A DNA stretch of 64,000 nucleotides from Cervus elaphus (GCF_910594005.1 NC_057815.1:68090052-68154051), one strand, 5' to 3'. Shown: positions 1 through 12,651, counted from the stretch's first letter. Made by a program: numbers and translations. Notes: generated by a model from the letters alone, not told the origin.

Positions 1-462
1 ATCTTCCATGGATTCATACAAGGGCATACACAAGGGCATTTATCAAGACACACTGATAGCAAAGAGTTAGAGGTAGCTTAGGTGGCCTCCACTAGAAAAG
101 TAAAATGTGATGAAATCATATCATGGAATACCAATAAGAACCAATGAAACTAGATTTATAAATAGCAACAGAGACACTGAATGAAAATGTAAGCGATAAA
201 TGGAGATGTGTAACATAATTCTTTTTATGTGAATTCAACATGTACATACATGCATACAACAACACTATTTACTTTTCAAAGATATGCTTATATTTATGGG
301 CATACATAATGTGATAAAGGGGAGTGGAGTGGGAATTGGGGGCTTGGAGGTAAAGGGGAAGATAAAACAAGCAAGGAGCCTACACAGACTAATAGGTATC
401 ATGAGCTCAGAGCTCTTTTCTCCTAAGGTTCAAAAAGTAAAAATTTAAAACTGCCATGATGA
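1..462. other. Unassigned AT-rich intergenic DNA
   Basis: No coding exon, RNA gene or clear repeat is recognisable here. The base composition is AT-rich with short purine-rich stretches near 310-400. It lies downstream of the first olfactory receptor copy, which is transcribed leftwards. Confidence 0.4.
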
Positions 463-668
463 GGCTTCCCTGGTGGCTCAGGTGGTAAAGAATCTGCCTG
501 CAATGCAGAAGACCCGGGTTTGATCCCTGGGTTGGGAAGATGCCCTAGAGAAGGAAATGGCAACCCATTCCAGTATTCTTGCCTGGAGAATTCCGTGGAC
601 AGTAGAGTCTGGTGAGCTACACTCCATGGGATCGCAGAGTCACACAACTGAGCAACTAACATGACGCT
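463..668 (+). repeat. Bov-tA SINE, full length
   Basis: A tRNA-derived ruminant SINE in plus orientation. The head reads ggcttccctggtggctca, followed by the conserved 'gaatctgcctgcaatgcag' block, 'ttgggaaga' and a tail ending 'actgagcaactaacatg'. Short flanking copies of 'atgatg' at both ends are a possible target-site duplication. Confidence 0.88.
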
Positions 669-1464
669 ATGATGGGGGAGTAATAAAGTGCTAAGGGGGC
701 GCACACAAAGGGTATCTACCTCACTTTTCAGGGCAAGGTGCCAGGGCAGGCTCCTCTGAGAATGTGAAGTTTCAGGAGAAGCCTGACTAAGATTTCAGTT
801 GAAATAGACAAAGAGGAAGAGAGAAGGGTGAGTGACTGGTGAGAATGGGAATGAGTTGCCGTGTTTGGCAAACTGAAAGAAATTCAGAATTGCCATGAGA
901 GAGGCAATGGTGAGATGTGAGGTCAAAGAAGTCATTTAGGGGGAACCAGAGCAGAGAGAGCCTTGAGGGTGATAGGGTGACCAGATCTGTCTGCCAGAAA
1001 GCCCATTCTGGTCACGTATGAAGTGGAGGGTGGGCACAGAGGCAGAGAGATGGTTGGAGAGATGGTTGTGCTCCTTCAGGAGAGAGAAGGTGGTAACCAA
1101 CACCTGCACCAGAGTGAATGAAGTGGGATAGAGAGGAGTAGAGGCAGGCTAGAGATATTTGAGAGATGAAATTTCCCAGTCTCACCCAAATCTTCACAAC
1201 AACCTCCCAACACCCGCCTCACACCGATAGGACAATGAGTCCCCTAAATGTACCAGGTTTCAAATGCCTTCCCACCCCACTTTTTGAGGCAAACTGCTCC
1301 ATGAATTCTTGTGTTCATGTCAAACCATGTGATGAACTCCATACATCTTCCTCTGACCACAGCTGATCAGTGGATCTAGAGATGGCCATCTGACAAAATG
1401 GCAGCCAGCCCATGGGCTACTCAAGGACCTGTGACCTGTGGTCTGATTTGAAACTATTTGTTAA
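669..1464. other. Unassigned intergenic DNA
   Basis: No gene is recognisable. The stretch is purine-rich and looks like degraded ancient repeat. The small open frames here lack coding character and match no family I know. Confidence 0.4.
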
Positions 1465-2450
1465 AATATCTTTTATTGTGGTACACATACGTAACATAAA
1501 ACTTACAATTTGGACCATTTTTAAATGTACATAAAGTAGTACTGAGTCCATTCACAACGTTGTGCAACCATCACCACTGTACATTTCCAGAACTCTTTAG
1601 TCATCCCAGACAGAGCTCCATATGCAGAAAAGAGTAACTCTCCCTTCCCGACTCACCCCTAGCTCCCCGTAACCACTGTTTCACTTTCTGTTTCTATGAT
1701 TTGACCATGACAAGTGCCTCATGTAAATGGAATCACACAATATTTATCCCTTTGTACTTGGCTTATTTCACTTATAATGTTGTTAAGGTTTATCCATGTT
1801 GTTGCATGTATCAGAATTTCATTCATTTTTTAAGGCTGAATTATATTCCACTGGGTGTATATGTTTATCTGTTCACCTGCTGATGGACATTTGGGCTGTT
1901 TCCATCTTTTGGCTACTGTGAATAATGTTGCTATAAACACAGGTGAACAAATGTCTCTTAGGACTCTGCTTTCAATTCTTTTGGGTATATACCCAGAAGT
2001 GGAAATGATGGATCATTCATTAACTCTATATTTAATTTCTTGAGGAACCATCATATTGTTTTCCCACAGTGGCTGCATCATTTTTTTTCAAGCTTTCCAA
2101 TTGCACCACATTCTCTCTAACACTTGCTATTTTCCATTTTTGGATAATATCCATCCTAGTGGGTAGAAGTGCTATCTCATTATGGTTTTGACTTGCCAGA
2201 TGGATGGTAATTTCAAGCATCTTTCCATGGGCTTATCTGACATTTGTATGTCTTCTTCAGAGAAATGTCTATTCAAATATTTTGCCCATTTTCTAAATTG
2301 GGTGTTACTGTTGTTGTTTTGAGTGGTAGGAGTTCTTAATATATTTGGGACATTAATTCCTTAATTTATGAATATTTTCCCCATTGTGGATTGTCTTTTT
2401 ATTCTCCCGATAGTATCATTTGATGCACAAAAGTTGAAATTACTTTTTTT
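1465..2450 (-). repeat. Old L1 fragment, 3' end, minus orientation
   Basis: Reading the minus strand gives the 3' part of a mammalian L1 of an old subfamily. The block with 'ctgatggacatttgggctg' and 'gtttccatcttttggctac' around 1875-1920 is the diagnostic L1 ORF2/3'-UTR sequence. It has many substitutions and indels and no long frame. Confidence 0.75.
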
Positions 2451-3272
2451 AAAACGGGAGATACAGAGAGACTGTGCCAATTAGCAGGTGAGGTGATAGG
2501 TGGAAAATATTCTTCAAGAGGAAATTTGGCATAGGGAAAGGGAATAAAGAGCTTGGGCTGGCGTCTAGGGTCAGGAAGAATACCTACGGCTGTATTGTGA
2601 GCAAGAGTGCAGGTCCTGGACATCGCATGCTACTAATAAGAGAAAATGACTTCGCTCTCCTTGTTATGGATGCAATGCTTTGGTGCCTGTACAGGTTTGC
2701 TAAGGAATACTTGCCTAAGCATAAGCTCAAGGAAGGGTATGCTCTACTTTCAGGACACTATGGAGGCCTAGACACCAGTGGTAAATTTCCTGCATGACTG
2801 GTATTGACACATTGGTAGTAGCAGTGTATTTTCAGGAAATGAGAATTGAGATGGTAGCAGTTTCAGACGTTTTCCTTGAAGAGGATTTCTAAGTTACTAC
2901 TCCAGCAAAAAGGGCAAGGCTGATTCATATCTATGTGTCAGCAATCCTGGGGGCATTTAGAAATATTAGAAGCTCTACAAGGGAAAAAAACTGAATTTCT
3001 TTCTAGTCAAATACTTAAGTCTCTGAGAATCAAAATACTTAATGGAAATGTGACCACAAATCTTGTGAAATTTGGGAGTCACAGCTTAAAAACTGAAAAG
3101 CCCAATCCATTTTGTCTGTGAATTAAGGAAAGAAAATCATTATTTTGTTACAATGGAAGAATACCTAGGACTGTATTTTAAGAATTATTGTTCTAATTAT
3201 TTGGCTATCTGAATTGTCCAATTTTACCTCTATTGTTATTGGTGTTTGTGATAAAATAAAGTTCACTGTCAA
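2451..3272. other. 3' flank of olfactory receptor copy 1
   Basis: Single-copy-looking DNA immediately downstream of the minus-strand receptor gene. The small open frames at 2597-2797 and 2933-3121 match nothing I recognise and are probably chance. No AATAAA was seen on the minus strand close to the receptor stop. Confidence 0.4.
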
Positions 3273-4238
3273 TCAGGGTTTTGCAGGATTATTTGGGTTC
3301 CAGGGACATGCCATTTTGGTGATGGCTGTCTTTACATCCTTATTCCTCAGCGTGTAGATGAGAGGGTTGAGGACAGGTGTGAGAATAGCATACACCACAT
3401 TGCCCATGATGTGGAAGTCAAGAGGCAGGTCAGCCCTGTAGGCCACATAGACTATGGCAATGGATGAGTAGTAAGTGCCAACCACCAGGAGGTGGGAGCT
3501 GCAAGTGGAGAAGGCTTTTGACCGTCCTTCTCGGGAGCTGATGCGAAGCACTGAGGCCAGGATGTGGGCATAGGAGAGAAGCACCAGGAGAAGGGGCAGG
3601 AAGGACACCACCATGGCGATGCAGAAGCCCATGAGGGTCTGGGGTGTGGTGTCAGAGCAGGAGGCTTGGACCACAGCTAAGTGGTCACAGAAGCAGTGGT
3701 AGATGTGAGCGATGTTTTCAAAAGCCATGTGGGAGGTCTGCACCACTGCTGGGATGGGCAGAAGGAGGGCAGTGAGCCAGGCACTGGCTGCCAGGGCAGC
3801 ATTGGTCTGTGGGGTCATGAGCACAGGGTAGTGCAGTGGGCGGCAGACAGCCACATAGCGGTCATAGGCCATGACCACCAGGATGAAGGCTTCAGAGCAG
3901 GAGAAACTGTGGAAGAGGTACATCTGCAGGAAGCAGGCAGAGAAGCTGAGGTAGCGATCCCCACGCAAGAATAGGGACAGCATCTTTGGGACAGTGGTTG
4001 TGGTGAAGAGGATGTCCAGGGCTGAGAGGTTGATCAGGAAGAAGTACATGGGCTTGTGGAGGCTGGGCTCTGCCACCACAGCCACCAGGATCAGGGCATT
4101 TCCCACCAGGATGAGCAGGTAGAGGAGGAGAAAGATGAAGAAGATAGGAAGGAAGAGGGATTTCGGCAGAGAAGGGATGCCCATAAGGTAGAAGATGGTC
4201 CATGACTCCTCTGATTCATTACAGGCTATAGTCTCCAT
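3273..4238 (-). CDS. Olfactory receptor, OR2AT4-like, copy 1 (intact)
   Basis: This is a single-exon odorant receptor of 321 residues, the usual length for the family: a class A seven-transmembrane GPCR that would act in the cilia of olfactory neurons through Golf. It resembles human OR2AT4. Visible motifs are an N-glycosylation site NES at residues 7-9, GN at 46-47 in TM1, PMYFFL at 63-68 before TM2, MAYDRYVAVCRPLHYP at 123-138 at the end of TM3, SY at 222-223 in TM5, KAFSTCSSHL at 241-250 in TM6 and NPLIYTLRN at 291-299 ending TM7. Cys102 and the ECL2 cysteines are present. The ATG at 4238 aligns with the starts of copies 2 and 3. No frameshift or stop is seen. Ligand and expression cannot be read from sequence. 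The subfamily assignment is from recognition of the protein, not a search. Confidence 0.95.
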   Translation of the reverse strand: METIACNESEESWTIFYLMGIPSLPKSLFLPIFFIFLLLYLLILVGNALILVAVVAEPSLHKPMYFFLINLSALDILFTTTTVPKMLSLFLRGDRYLSFSACFLQMYLFHSFSCSEAFILVVMAYDRYVAVCRPLHYPVLMTPQTNAALAASAWLTALLLPIPAVVQTSHMAFENIAHIYHCFCDHLAVVQASCSDTTPQTLMGFCIAMVVSFLPLLLVLLSYAHILASVLRISSREGRSKAFSTCSSHLLVVGTYYSSIAIVYVAYRADLPLDFHIMGNVVYAILTPVLNPLIYTLRNKDVKTAITKMACPWNPNNPAKP

Positions 4239-4424
4239 GATGGTTTAAGCTGGATGCCCAGGAAGTGGGCGGTGGGAGTACTTGGAAAGCAGAGCAATTG
4301 GTGATTCTGGAATATTAATTACAGAGTGATCACTGTATAATGTAACCAACACTAGAAGAGAAATGATGGGCTCTGTCTTCATCCTCTCCCAGAATTCCCT
4401 TTTTCCTTTTAAAAAATAATGCGG

Positions 4425-4560
4425 CAAAATTACCTACAATATACCAAACCATGTGTTACATGCTGAGTATATACCAAGTTGAACAAAACAAAGAAGGTCT
4501 CTAACTTAATGGAGCTGAAATTTCAGTGGTAGAGAAAGACATTAAGCAAAGAATCGCATA
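4425..4560 (-). repeat. L2 remnant
   Basis: Antisense L2 3'-end sequence: 'acctacaatataccaaacc', then 'ggtctctaacttaatggag'. The same remnant sits at the same place upstream of copies 2 and 3, so it predates the receptor duplications. Confidence 0.5.
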
Positions 4561-6597
4561 ATTATTTAATTTCAGTTGTGCTAAGTGTTGTGGAAGAACT
4601 CTGTTGGTCCCCTCGTCCATGTTGCATATGATCCTTCAGGGATATTCAGTCTCTTAAACCATGTCCTTGAGCTCCTTTCTCTTTGGCATTGCTTTAAGTT
4701 TTTAAAAAAGTGACATCTTTGTCACCACCTTGCTAGGGAGGCCTGATTTCTCTAAAGTTTATAGCAACATGCTATATTCTCATCATAATTATTGACCAGG
4801 AATGGCTCCCTCTTCCTTGTTGGCTTGATGCAGTGGTTCTGCCTGTCTCTAAGTTGAGTACTCCCTTTTCTGTCTCTGGATGTGGGGCTCTTTGTCACAT
4901 TGCAGTGACGGGAGTGACACTGAAAATCCCTTTGGCGGAAAGAGCCATTCCTGACTGGAGTAGGAACTGAGTGTAGATTCTCCTGCAACTGGGCAGCAAC
5001 AGAGAATCCAGGGAGTATATCTGTGTTACTCTTGAACTTGCCTCTCTGCTGGCATGCAGCTCAGCTCAAACTCCTGTTTGGCACGCCCATTCTTCACCAG
5101 GCTTCTCTGTCCCTGGTCATTGCTTGAGAAGCATTTTAGATGGAGAGGAACTGGAGGTTTGCTTGCAATGGCTGCTCCAAGGCCAAAGAAACCCCCTACC
5201 CCCCGCCAAGAAGGAATCAGGAGGAAGTGTTTTCATAGATCTGGGGGGATTGAATTAAGAGAAATACTGATTTGCCATCTACTTGATACTTGCCCCTTGG
5301 GCTAAACAATCCCTGTTCCCATTGCAAGCAAGTCTGTATTGATCCTGATGATTCTGTGAGCAGGGCCCCACACTTTCCCTACAGTCAACTCTAATTTCTC
5401 TCTCTTCTCGAAACACCTCTTATGCATAAAACCATCAATGAAAAAGCTGGAAAAAACTTTAATTTTCAGATCTAACCAGTTTTCCTCCTGAAGGCAAGAG
5501 GCTGAGCACAAAAAGGGTGGGAACTTTCCCAGGTACCAATGGCACTGGATGCAGAGTCATCCCCAGAACTCAGGTCTTTGATTCCTGGGAGAGGACTCTC
5601 TTCTACTCCCCATGTCTTCTGGGGAATCCAGAAGTTCAGCTTTTCAGGGGAGATCATATTAAGACCAAGGTTTTCTGTTTCCCTTTCCACTTTTTCATTG
5701 ATAATCAGACAAATTTATAATTCAAGTTTTTATCTTGAGTCGCTATAGGATAAGCACTGAGAACTAGTGTCTGGCAATGCAAATCTTCCTTTAAAATAAT
5801 ATTCCAAAAATCAGACTCCAGGATCTAGCAAAAAAAGTGAACCTGTTTTGCACTACCATGGACATTTTTGTTCTCAGACAGGGAGTCGTGTCTTCAGTCC
5901 TGGGTGAGGCAGAGCAGGGGATCTTAGGGGCAGAAAGGCTGAGAGGGGAGGCCAGTGGGGCCCTAAAAGGCCACCAGTTTTGGTACCCCTCTCATCCCAC
6001 TTCTGTTCCACTGCTTAGACGATGAAGGAGGGATGCTGAGACCTCAGTGGAGGGGTGGGACATGGCTTTTTATTGCAGGTGGTACTGGACCATCCAATGG
6101 GCATATTGGGACACCAGCCAAACAGGGACACCAAAAGTACTTTATGAAAGAACTTGGCATTTTATCTGTCAAAGCACCTTTCAACTAGCCCATCAAAGGG
6201 AATATCCAAATTTGGTTGAACTTTCTTACATTTATTTTATAGGTTAGGGCTCTTATTTTGCTTTAGATTACACACTACATCTGAGTGATGCCATCCTGTG
6301 CTTTAGGGACTAATGGGGCACAGAATTTGCCCCAGAAGGTCCTCCCTGGTGGGACTGTCTATGAGAGAGTTACAGTGCAGGTGGGGATAGGGAAGGACAG
6401 AAAGACCAATCACTGAGTGTCCAACCTGATGCTGCACTTGATGGACATCATCTCCTCCTTCATCCAGCCCTTTCAGGGAGTGGTTATGCCCCTCAGCAAA
6501 TGGGAAACCAAAGATTGGAGAAAGACAGGCCCTTGTTTAAGGTCCCAGCTGGCGAGGGGTGAGAGCAGAGATGGTTAGGAGGCAGACTGCTGTTAAA

Positions 6598-6725
6598 GAA
6601 CTCCACCTTGCAACCAGGAGTCCTGGCTCCTCGACCAGCTCTGCTACTTGCTTGCTGTGACTCTGGTTCCCTGAGACTTGGTTTTCTCATCTGTGTAGTG
6701 AGAGGTTTAGAGAAAATCTCTGAGG
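6598..6725 (+). repeat. MIR SINE
   Basis: Ancient mammalian MIR, plus orientation. It shows 'ccaggagtcctggctcc', 'ctctgctacttgcttgctg' and 'ttttctcatctgtgtag'. A counterpart lies near 37166, interrupted there by an LTR-like insertion. Confidence 0.7.
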
Positions 6726-6867
6726 GGTTTCCAATCCAATGAACCCTTTCCTGAGTGTCCACTCTGTGTCTGGCAGAGTCATGTCACATGGCTCTCCCAC
6801 CTCTCCTGAGTACCTGCTACCAGCCAGGGGCTTTACCTTCATCTGTCCTGTGGGCCTTAGTGGTCAA

Positions 6868-7035
6868 GAATATGCACTTATGAGACAGAAAGGACTGGAG
6901 TCCTGTCCCAGCTCATACCTGCAGTTGTGTGACCTTGGGCAAGTCACTTTTCTCTGTCTGAACTCGTTTCCCTCATTTGTGACCTTCCGAGATTGTTGTG
7001 TCCTTGTGGAGAGAATGCGAAGAGAACGTTTAGGC
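6868..7035 (+). repeat. MIR SINE
   Basis: MIR in plus orientation with the core 'tgtgaccttgggcaagtcac' at 6928-6947 followed by 'tttccctcatttgtgac'. The counterpart in unit 3 is at about 38010-38130. Confidence 0.75.
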
Positions 7036-7700
7036 AATGCTACACAAGAGCCTGGAGCAGGTAAGCACGCAGAGTGCCCTCGTGTTTCCAATGGTTACTG
7101 CTCCATCAGCCTTGATTTCCTATGGGAGGAAATAATTTGATGAGAATGTGGTTTGAAACCCACATGTAAGAGTCCTCCTTTGCCTGGACCTGTCAGAATG
7201 TGTGGCCCAAGGTCTCACAACCCATGTGTGCACAGCCAACCTGGATTCTGGGCTCCTGCCTCTTGTTCGCACCCAGCCAGTCTCCCTGATCCCTGGCCCA
7301 AGTTCATACATCCTGGCTTCTCTACCCTTGTCTCCTGGCCCCAGTTTTCTCTGCCTGTCTCTGGACGCTTCATCCCTGGTCCTGCTTACCTGTTAAGCTG
7401 GTCCATACTGGTGGGTCCTGTTGTGTCTCCATGTGAAGACTTGTTAGAGGCTGAGCCATGACCTATTAAACCCTCAGCTCTCTGCTTTCAGGTAGGCCTC
7501 CTGGGGTTATTTTCTTCAAGATGGTGCTCCCTTGAAGACCCACCATCCCTCAGGAATAAACTCCCTGGCATCACCTAGAGCATACATGAAGAATGAGGTA
7601 TGATTTGTCCCTAGGCTTTGCTGGTAATGATTAGAACATTATTAACAGCTCTCAGGGGCCTCAAACTTTATGCCAATGGTGTAACCTTCATTCTTATTAT

Positions 7701-9224
7701 AAGTCTGACTCATATTCATGAATGGGTCATCTTGTGTATCTGATTTTGCCTACTTTTGCTGATTTTAGTTTTCTCACCATGAGTTCCCTTTGGTAAATTG
7801 TCACACTGGGACAAAAATATCTTCACAGTTTGAGGCCTTTCTCAGAAGCCTATTGCCTTAAATCTCTCCAGATCTTTTCTTCACCAAACCTGTCACTTTG
7901 CTCTAAGTTACTTCGTATCCCAGCATAGACTAGCCATTGCTCATAAACTTGTATAGATCCAAACCTCTTTCCCTTTTACCTTCCAGGTGAGATGAACCTA
8001 CCAGGTGAAAGACAAGAGGCACTGGCAAAGATTCTGCTCACTGACAGGATTCATCTTCCTGTTGATCCTTCAGGGCCTTCCTGAATGGGCTGTAATATAG
8101 TAGCAGTCCATGTTTGAGTAGTCTCAGCATATTGTGAAGAACTGTTCGTGAGTCAAGCCTGATTTCTTTCTTCTTGGGAGAGTTGATTATAAGGAATTTC
8201 CCATGAGGCCCTATGTCAGAGTTGATGGGAAGGTATCAATATTGCAAGATGGTGCATCTTGGAAGTCTGAGCCACCCACTCATGCAACTGTCTTGTGCCT
8301 TCAAGATCTGCTTGAGCTAATATAATATTTATTACCTGACTTCCCACTTGACAGTGGGATGTTTTTGTACATATCCAATTTTATATTTTGTTTGTTCAAA
8401 TTAATACCCAGTTTGTAAGGGTCAGCTTGGGACCCATAGCCCTTTAGTGTTTCTTTTCAGGCTTTTGGCTGCACCAAGCCCAGGAACTGTTTCTCAAAAG
8501 GAAAACAGTTATCAGCAGGAAAAAAATAAAACCCACATAGTTCACTCTAAAATCCTAGGGTCTACACTGTGTTTCTCCTACCAATAGTGCAAAAACTCAA
8601 AGAGGACTTCTAAGTATTGCCTATGACAGAGTACCTTCTTTGGAACTAACCCTCATGCCAAAAACAACTGTAAAAGCTGGATAAAATATGTAAAACAATT
8701 GTTTGAAGGCTTCAGAGACCTTGAAAGACAGTGATCCTTGAAAATAGGAAAGCTCATGAAGTAATTTCCACATGATCCGAGATTTTTACCTGAGGGCATT
8801 TCCCAATTTACAGGACTGAAGAATAGAGCTCAATTAGAAAAATAAAGTCCTAATAAACTGAGGAGATACAAGTTGGAATTTGGATTACCAAAAGGGCTGG
8901 AAATTAAAAGGCAAAATACTGGGGAGGATAGTACTGTAGGGAAGGCACTTCAAAATCTGTACAAATTCCCTTCAAGTCAGGGACCAACTCTTCAGGTGTG
9001 CACGTATAGGGAAAGACTTTGGGAAACCAGAAGAAGACAGCAGCTGGGAAGTTACAAAGCTGCAGAAAGAGTTTAGCAGCCACATGATGCTGGTGAGGCA
9101 GAGGTTGGAATCAAGCCCTATTCAAGTGGATGGGCCTGAGTAAGTGCTCCAGAATTTAAGAAGTCTCAAGGGAAATTAAAAACACATTCTGAGTTGAAAA
9201 AAAAAAGAAAAGTGCAATATTTCA
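7701..9224. other. Unassigned intergenic DNA, partly old-repeat-like
   Basis: No gene is recognisable. The part from about 8640 has an L1-like A-rich character ('gctggataaaatatgtaaaa') and may be a degraded 5' extension of the L1 that follows, but I cannot place it firmly. Confidence 0.35.
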
Positions 9225-9471
9225 AAATTTGTAGGGAATTACGAAAGCAGTGGCTAGAGGGAAATTTATAGAGTTTAATACTTATATCGGAAAAGAATAA
9301 AAGGCTCATATCAACAATCTAATCTTCACTTTAAGAAACTAGATAAAGAATATAAAATTAAACCCAAAGTACTTAAAAGAAAGAAAATTATAAATATCAT
9401 AGCAAGAATCAATACAACAGAAAACAAAAAAACAGCTGAGCAGAATCAATAAAACTAAAGGCTGATTCTTT

Positions 9472-9675
9472 TTTTTTTTTTTGGAGTATAATTGCTTTAC
9501 AATGTTATGTTAGTTTCTGCTCTACCACAAAGTGAATCAGCTCTATTTATACATATATCACCTCCATCTTGAGCCTCCCTCCCACACCTCCATCCCCCCC
9601 ACCAGGTCATCATAGAGCACTGAATTCCCTGAGCTTCCCTCTAGCTATTTTATGACAGACATTTAAGTTTAAAAT
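9472..9675 (-). repeat. Nested ruminant L1 3' end
   Basis: A short 3'-end L1 insertion in minus orientation: poly-T followed by 'ttggagtataattgcttta'. It is flanked by a 10-bp direct repeat ctgattcttt (9462-9471 and 9676-9685), a target-site duplication that shows insertion into the older L1. Confidence 0.8.
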
Positions 9676-9934
9676 CTGATTCTTTGAAAAATCGATAAAA
9701 TTGATACATCTATAGCCAGATTGACCAAGAAGAAAAATTGAAGACACAAATTAGCAACATTCAGAATGAAAGAAGAGATATCACAGACTTTAAAAGGATA
9801 ATGAAAGACTGCTACAAATAACTCTATGCCTATAAATTCTATAGTGTGGATGAAATGGACAAATTCCTCGAGAGGTACAAACTACCAAAACCCATTCAAG
9901 AATAAACAGACAATTTTAAAACTTCTATATCTAG

Positions 9935-10168
9935 GACTTCCCAGGTGGTGCAGTGGATAAGAATCTGCCTGCCAAGGCGGGGAACATGATTCTATCCCTG
10001 GTCCGGGAAGATTCCACATGCCTTGAGCAACTAAGCCTGAGTGCCTAGAGCCTGTGCTCTGCAACAAGAGAAGCCACCACCACGAGAAAGCCATGCTCCA
10101 CAACTAGAGAAAGGCCACACAGAGCAACAAAGATTCAGGCAAAAATAAATAAACACAAAAAACCCCAT
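9935..10168 (+). repeat. CHR-type SINE, long form
   Basis: Cetartiodactyl tRNA-derived SINE of the long form: 'acttcccaggtggtgcagtg' head, then 'gcaactaagcc', 'ctctgcaacaagagaagcc' and an 'aaaataaataaa' tail. Flanked by a 14-bp repeat with one mismatch (9921-9934 and 10169-10182). Confidence 0.85.
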
Positions 10169-10639
10169 ACTTCTACATCTAGTAAAGAAATTGATTTTGT
10201 AGAAAAAAAATTTCCTAAAAGGAAATTCCAGACACAGGTTGTTTCATAGGAAAATACTACTAAATATTTAAGGAAAAAAAATACCAATTCTACATAATGT
10301 TTTCCAGATTATAGAAGAGGAGAGAAAACTTTCCAACTCATTTTATAAGGCCAGCCAATATTAACCTAATATCAAACTAGGCAAAGAAAAAAAAAAAAAA
10401 CTAGGCAAAGGAATTAATAGAAAACTGCAGATCAGTATCCCTCATGTGGAAATCCTAAACAAAATATTTTTAAAAATCAAACCTAGCAATATTTATAGAG
10501 GACAATATATCATAACCAAGTGGAGTTCATTCCAGGAATTAAGAATCTGTTCAACATTCAAAACCAATCAATGAAAAGCCCACCATATTAACAGACTAAC
10601 CAAAAAGTACACTTAAATATAAACCTAACAGGATATGTG

Positions 10640-10963
10640 GGGCTTCCCTCATAGCTCAGTTGGTAAAGAATCCGCCTGCAATGCAGGAGATCCGGTTTGA
10701 ATCCTGGGTCAGGAACATCCGCTGGAGAAGGGATAAGCTACCCACTTCAGTTTCCTTGGACTTCCCTGGTGGCTCAGCTGGTAAAGAATCTGCCTGCAAT
10801 GTGGGAGACCTGGGTTCGATCCCCAGGTAGGGAAGATCCCCTGAATAAGGGAAAGGCTACCCTTCCAGTATTCTGGCCTAGAGAATTCCATGAACTGTAT
10901 AGTCCATGGGATCGCAAAGAATCAGACACGATTGAGTGACTTTCACTTTCTTTCTTCAACAAA
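10640..10963 (+). repeat. Dimeric Bov-tA SINE
   Basis: Two head-to-tail Bov-tA monomers. The first starts 'ggcttccctcatagctcag' at 10641 and lacks its 3' part. The second starts 'gacttccctggtggctcag' near 10760 and is complete. Flanked by 'atatgtg' at 10633-10639 and 10964-10970. Confidence 0.85.
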
Positions 10964-12100
10964 ATATGTGCACAATCCATAGGCTAAAAACTACAAAACA
11001 CTGATGAATAAAATCAAAGAAAATCTACATGAATGAAGAGATATCCATGTTATTAAATTTGAAAACTCAATATTGTTAAAATGTCAAATATCCCAAATTT
11101 AATACATAGATTCAGTACAATCCCAGTCAAAACCCAGCAAGTTAGTTCCAAAATGTATATCAAAAAGCAAAGGAAAAAAAGAAAAAAAAAAAAAAGCAAA
11201 GGAAATAAAGTAGTCAAAACAATTCTAAAACAGAAAAACAAAGTTGGGAGATTCACACTACCCAATTTCAACACTAAGTATAAAGTTATAGTAATCAAGA
11301 TGACGTGGTATTGGTAAAAGGACAGATAAATGTACCAACGGAACTGAAGAGAAAGCCCAGAAATAGACACAACTGTAGTTTGATATTTGACAAAAGTTCA
11401 AAGACAATTTAATGATGAAGAATAGGCTTTAAAAAATGGTGCTGGAACAACTGGATGTCTATACAAAAAATAAAATAATATATAATACCAAGAGTAGGCC
11501 CTAATGTAAACTATGGACTTTGAGTGATAATGTGTTATATAGATTCATGTTTCGTAGTTTTGATGAATGCAGCATGATTATGTAAGATGTTAAAATTAGA
11601 GGAAGCTGGACGAAAGGTAAATAGAAACTCTACTATTTTTGTAACTTTTTGTAAATATAAAATAATTTCAAAATGAAGTATTTTAAATGATTATAGAATG
11701 ATTTAATTTCAATCTAATTTCTTAAGTAAAACTGTAACATATTTTTTAAAAGACTTCTCAGTGTAATTTAAACTGTTATGATTTTTCTTGTTGTTAAATT
11801 GTATCCCTCTTAGGATGTACAGTCAAAGCACTGTTTCGATGACTCTTACAGTAATTTTCCTAATGATCATGCCATTAATTTGATAGACATCTAAGATCAA
11901 GCGTTTCTGTTTATTTTAAAGAGGGGGGAATCATGTTTTTTCTTTTCTATTTCTTTTAATTATATAAAAATTGTATATACATCTAAAGTCAGATTGTACG
12001 TTTAAGTTTGTCTTGCTTCTGTTCCTGTCCCCTCCACTCTGGTTCCCTCTCTCTCCTTGTAGGTAACCATCTTTATTAATTCGAGGTTTCATCCTTCTGT

Positions 12101-12303
12101 GCGCATGCGTGCAAAGTCACTCCAGTTGTGTCCAACTCGGTGTGACCCCATGGACCATAGCCCGCCAGGCTCCTCTGGCCATAGGACTCTCCAGGCAATA
12201 ATACTGTACTGGGTTACCATGCCCTTCTCCAGGGGATCTTCCCAACCCAGTGTCTCCTGCATTCCAGGCAGATTCTTTACCATTTGAGCCACCAGGGAAG
12301 TCC
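12101..12303 (-). repeat. Bov-tA SINE
   Basis: Minus-oriented Bov-tA: 'cactccagttgtgtccaac', 'gaccccatggaccatagcc', ending 'gagccaccagggaagtcc', the reverse complement of the SINE head. Confidence 0.88.
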
Positions 12304-12651
12304 ATTAGCATATCCTAGATCACTATACAGCTTTATCACTTCCTTTTTATAGATGCATTATACTTAAAATAATTTTTTTCAACCTGTTCCCTAATGATGA
12401 ATGAGTAGCCTAATGAATTATTGCCAATGTGTCTTTGAGATTGACTCCTAGAAATGAGATTTCTGGGTCAAACGGTAAATGTATATATACTTTTGGTGGG
12501 TATCACAGTAATGCTCTATCAATTTGCATCCTCACAAGCAATTTACAAGCGTTCTGATTTTCTACATGCATATTGCCAAAATATTGTTTTGTTAATCTGA
12601 TTATGTGGAAAATGGCATTTCAGAGTAATTTAAAATTTTTTTATTTACTAT

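Larger units (their letters stand above)
4239..7700. other. Upstream spacer of copy 1, member of a shared duplicated unit
   Basis: Non-coding DNA 5' of copy 1 with recognisable counterparts upstream of copies 2, 3 and 4. Landmarks are an L2 antisense piece about 200 bp upstream of the start codon, 'tgtcttctgggga' at 5616 (compare 15891), 'gtgaggcagagcagggg' at 5903 (compare 36264), 'ctggcagagtcatgtcaca' at 6770 (compare 37877) and 'attaacagctctcagggg' near 7640 (compare 38725). The duplicated unit was therefore a receptor gene plus several kb of 5' flank. Promoter and 5'-UTR exons of the receptor probably lie here but cannot be delimited. Confidence 0.65.
9225..11695 (+). repeat. Old L1 (ORF2 and 3' end), plus orientation, with three nested insertions
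   Basis: Degenerate L1 ORF2 sequence in plus orientation. 'gctagagggaaatttatag' at 9252 and 'gatgaaatggacaaattcc' at 9849 are typical ORF2 blocks. The 3' UTR ends in 'aactttttgtaaatataaaa' near 11642-11661, with an internal deletion near 11480. The element is interrupted by a younger L1 tail, a CHR-type SINE and a dimeric Bov-tA, each listed separately. Confidence 0.8.

Noticed and set aside
2597..2797. 66-codon open frame near the start of the window
   Set aside because: Short, no homology recognised and no splice or promoter context.
3681..3974. Open frames antisense to the receptor genes (also at 13.8-14.7, 33.9-34.2 and 43.7-44.1 kb)
   Set aside because: They recur in the same place opposite every receptor copy because the coding sequence is conserved, and they lack any family signature.
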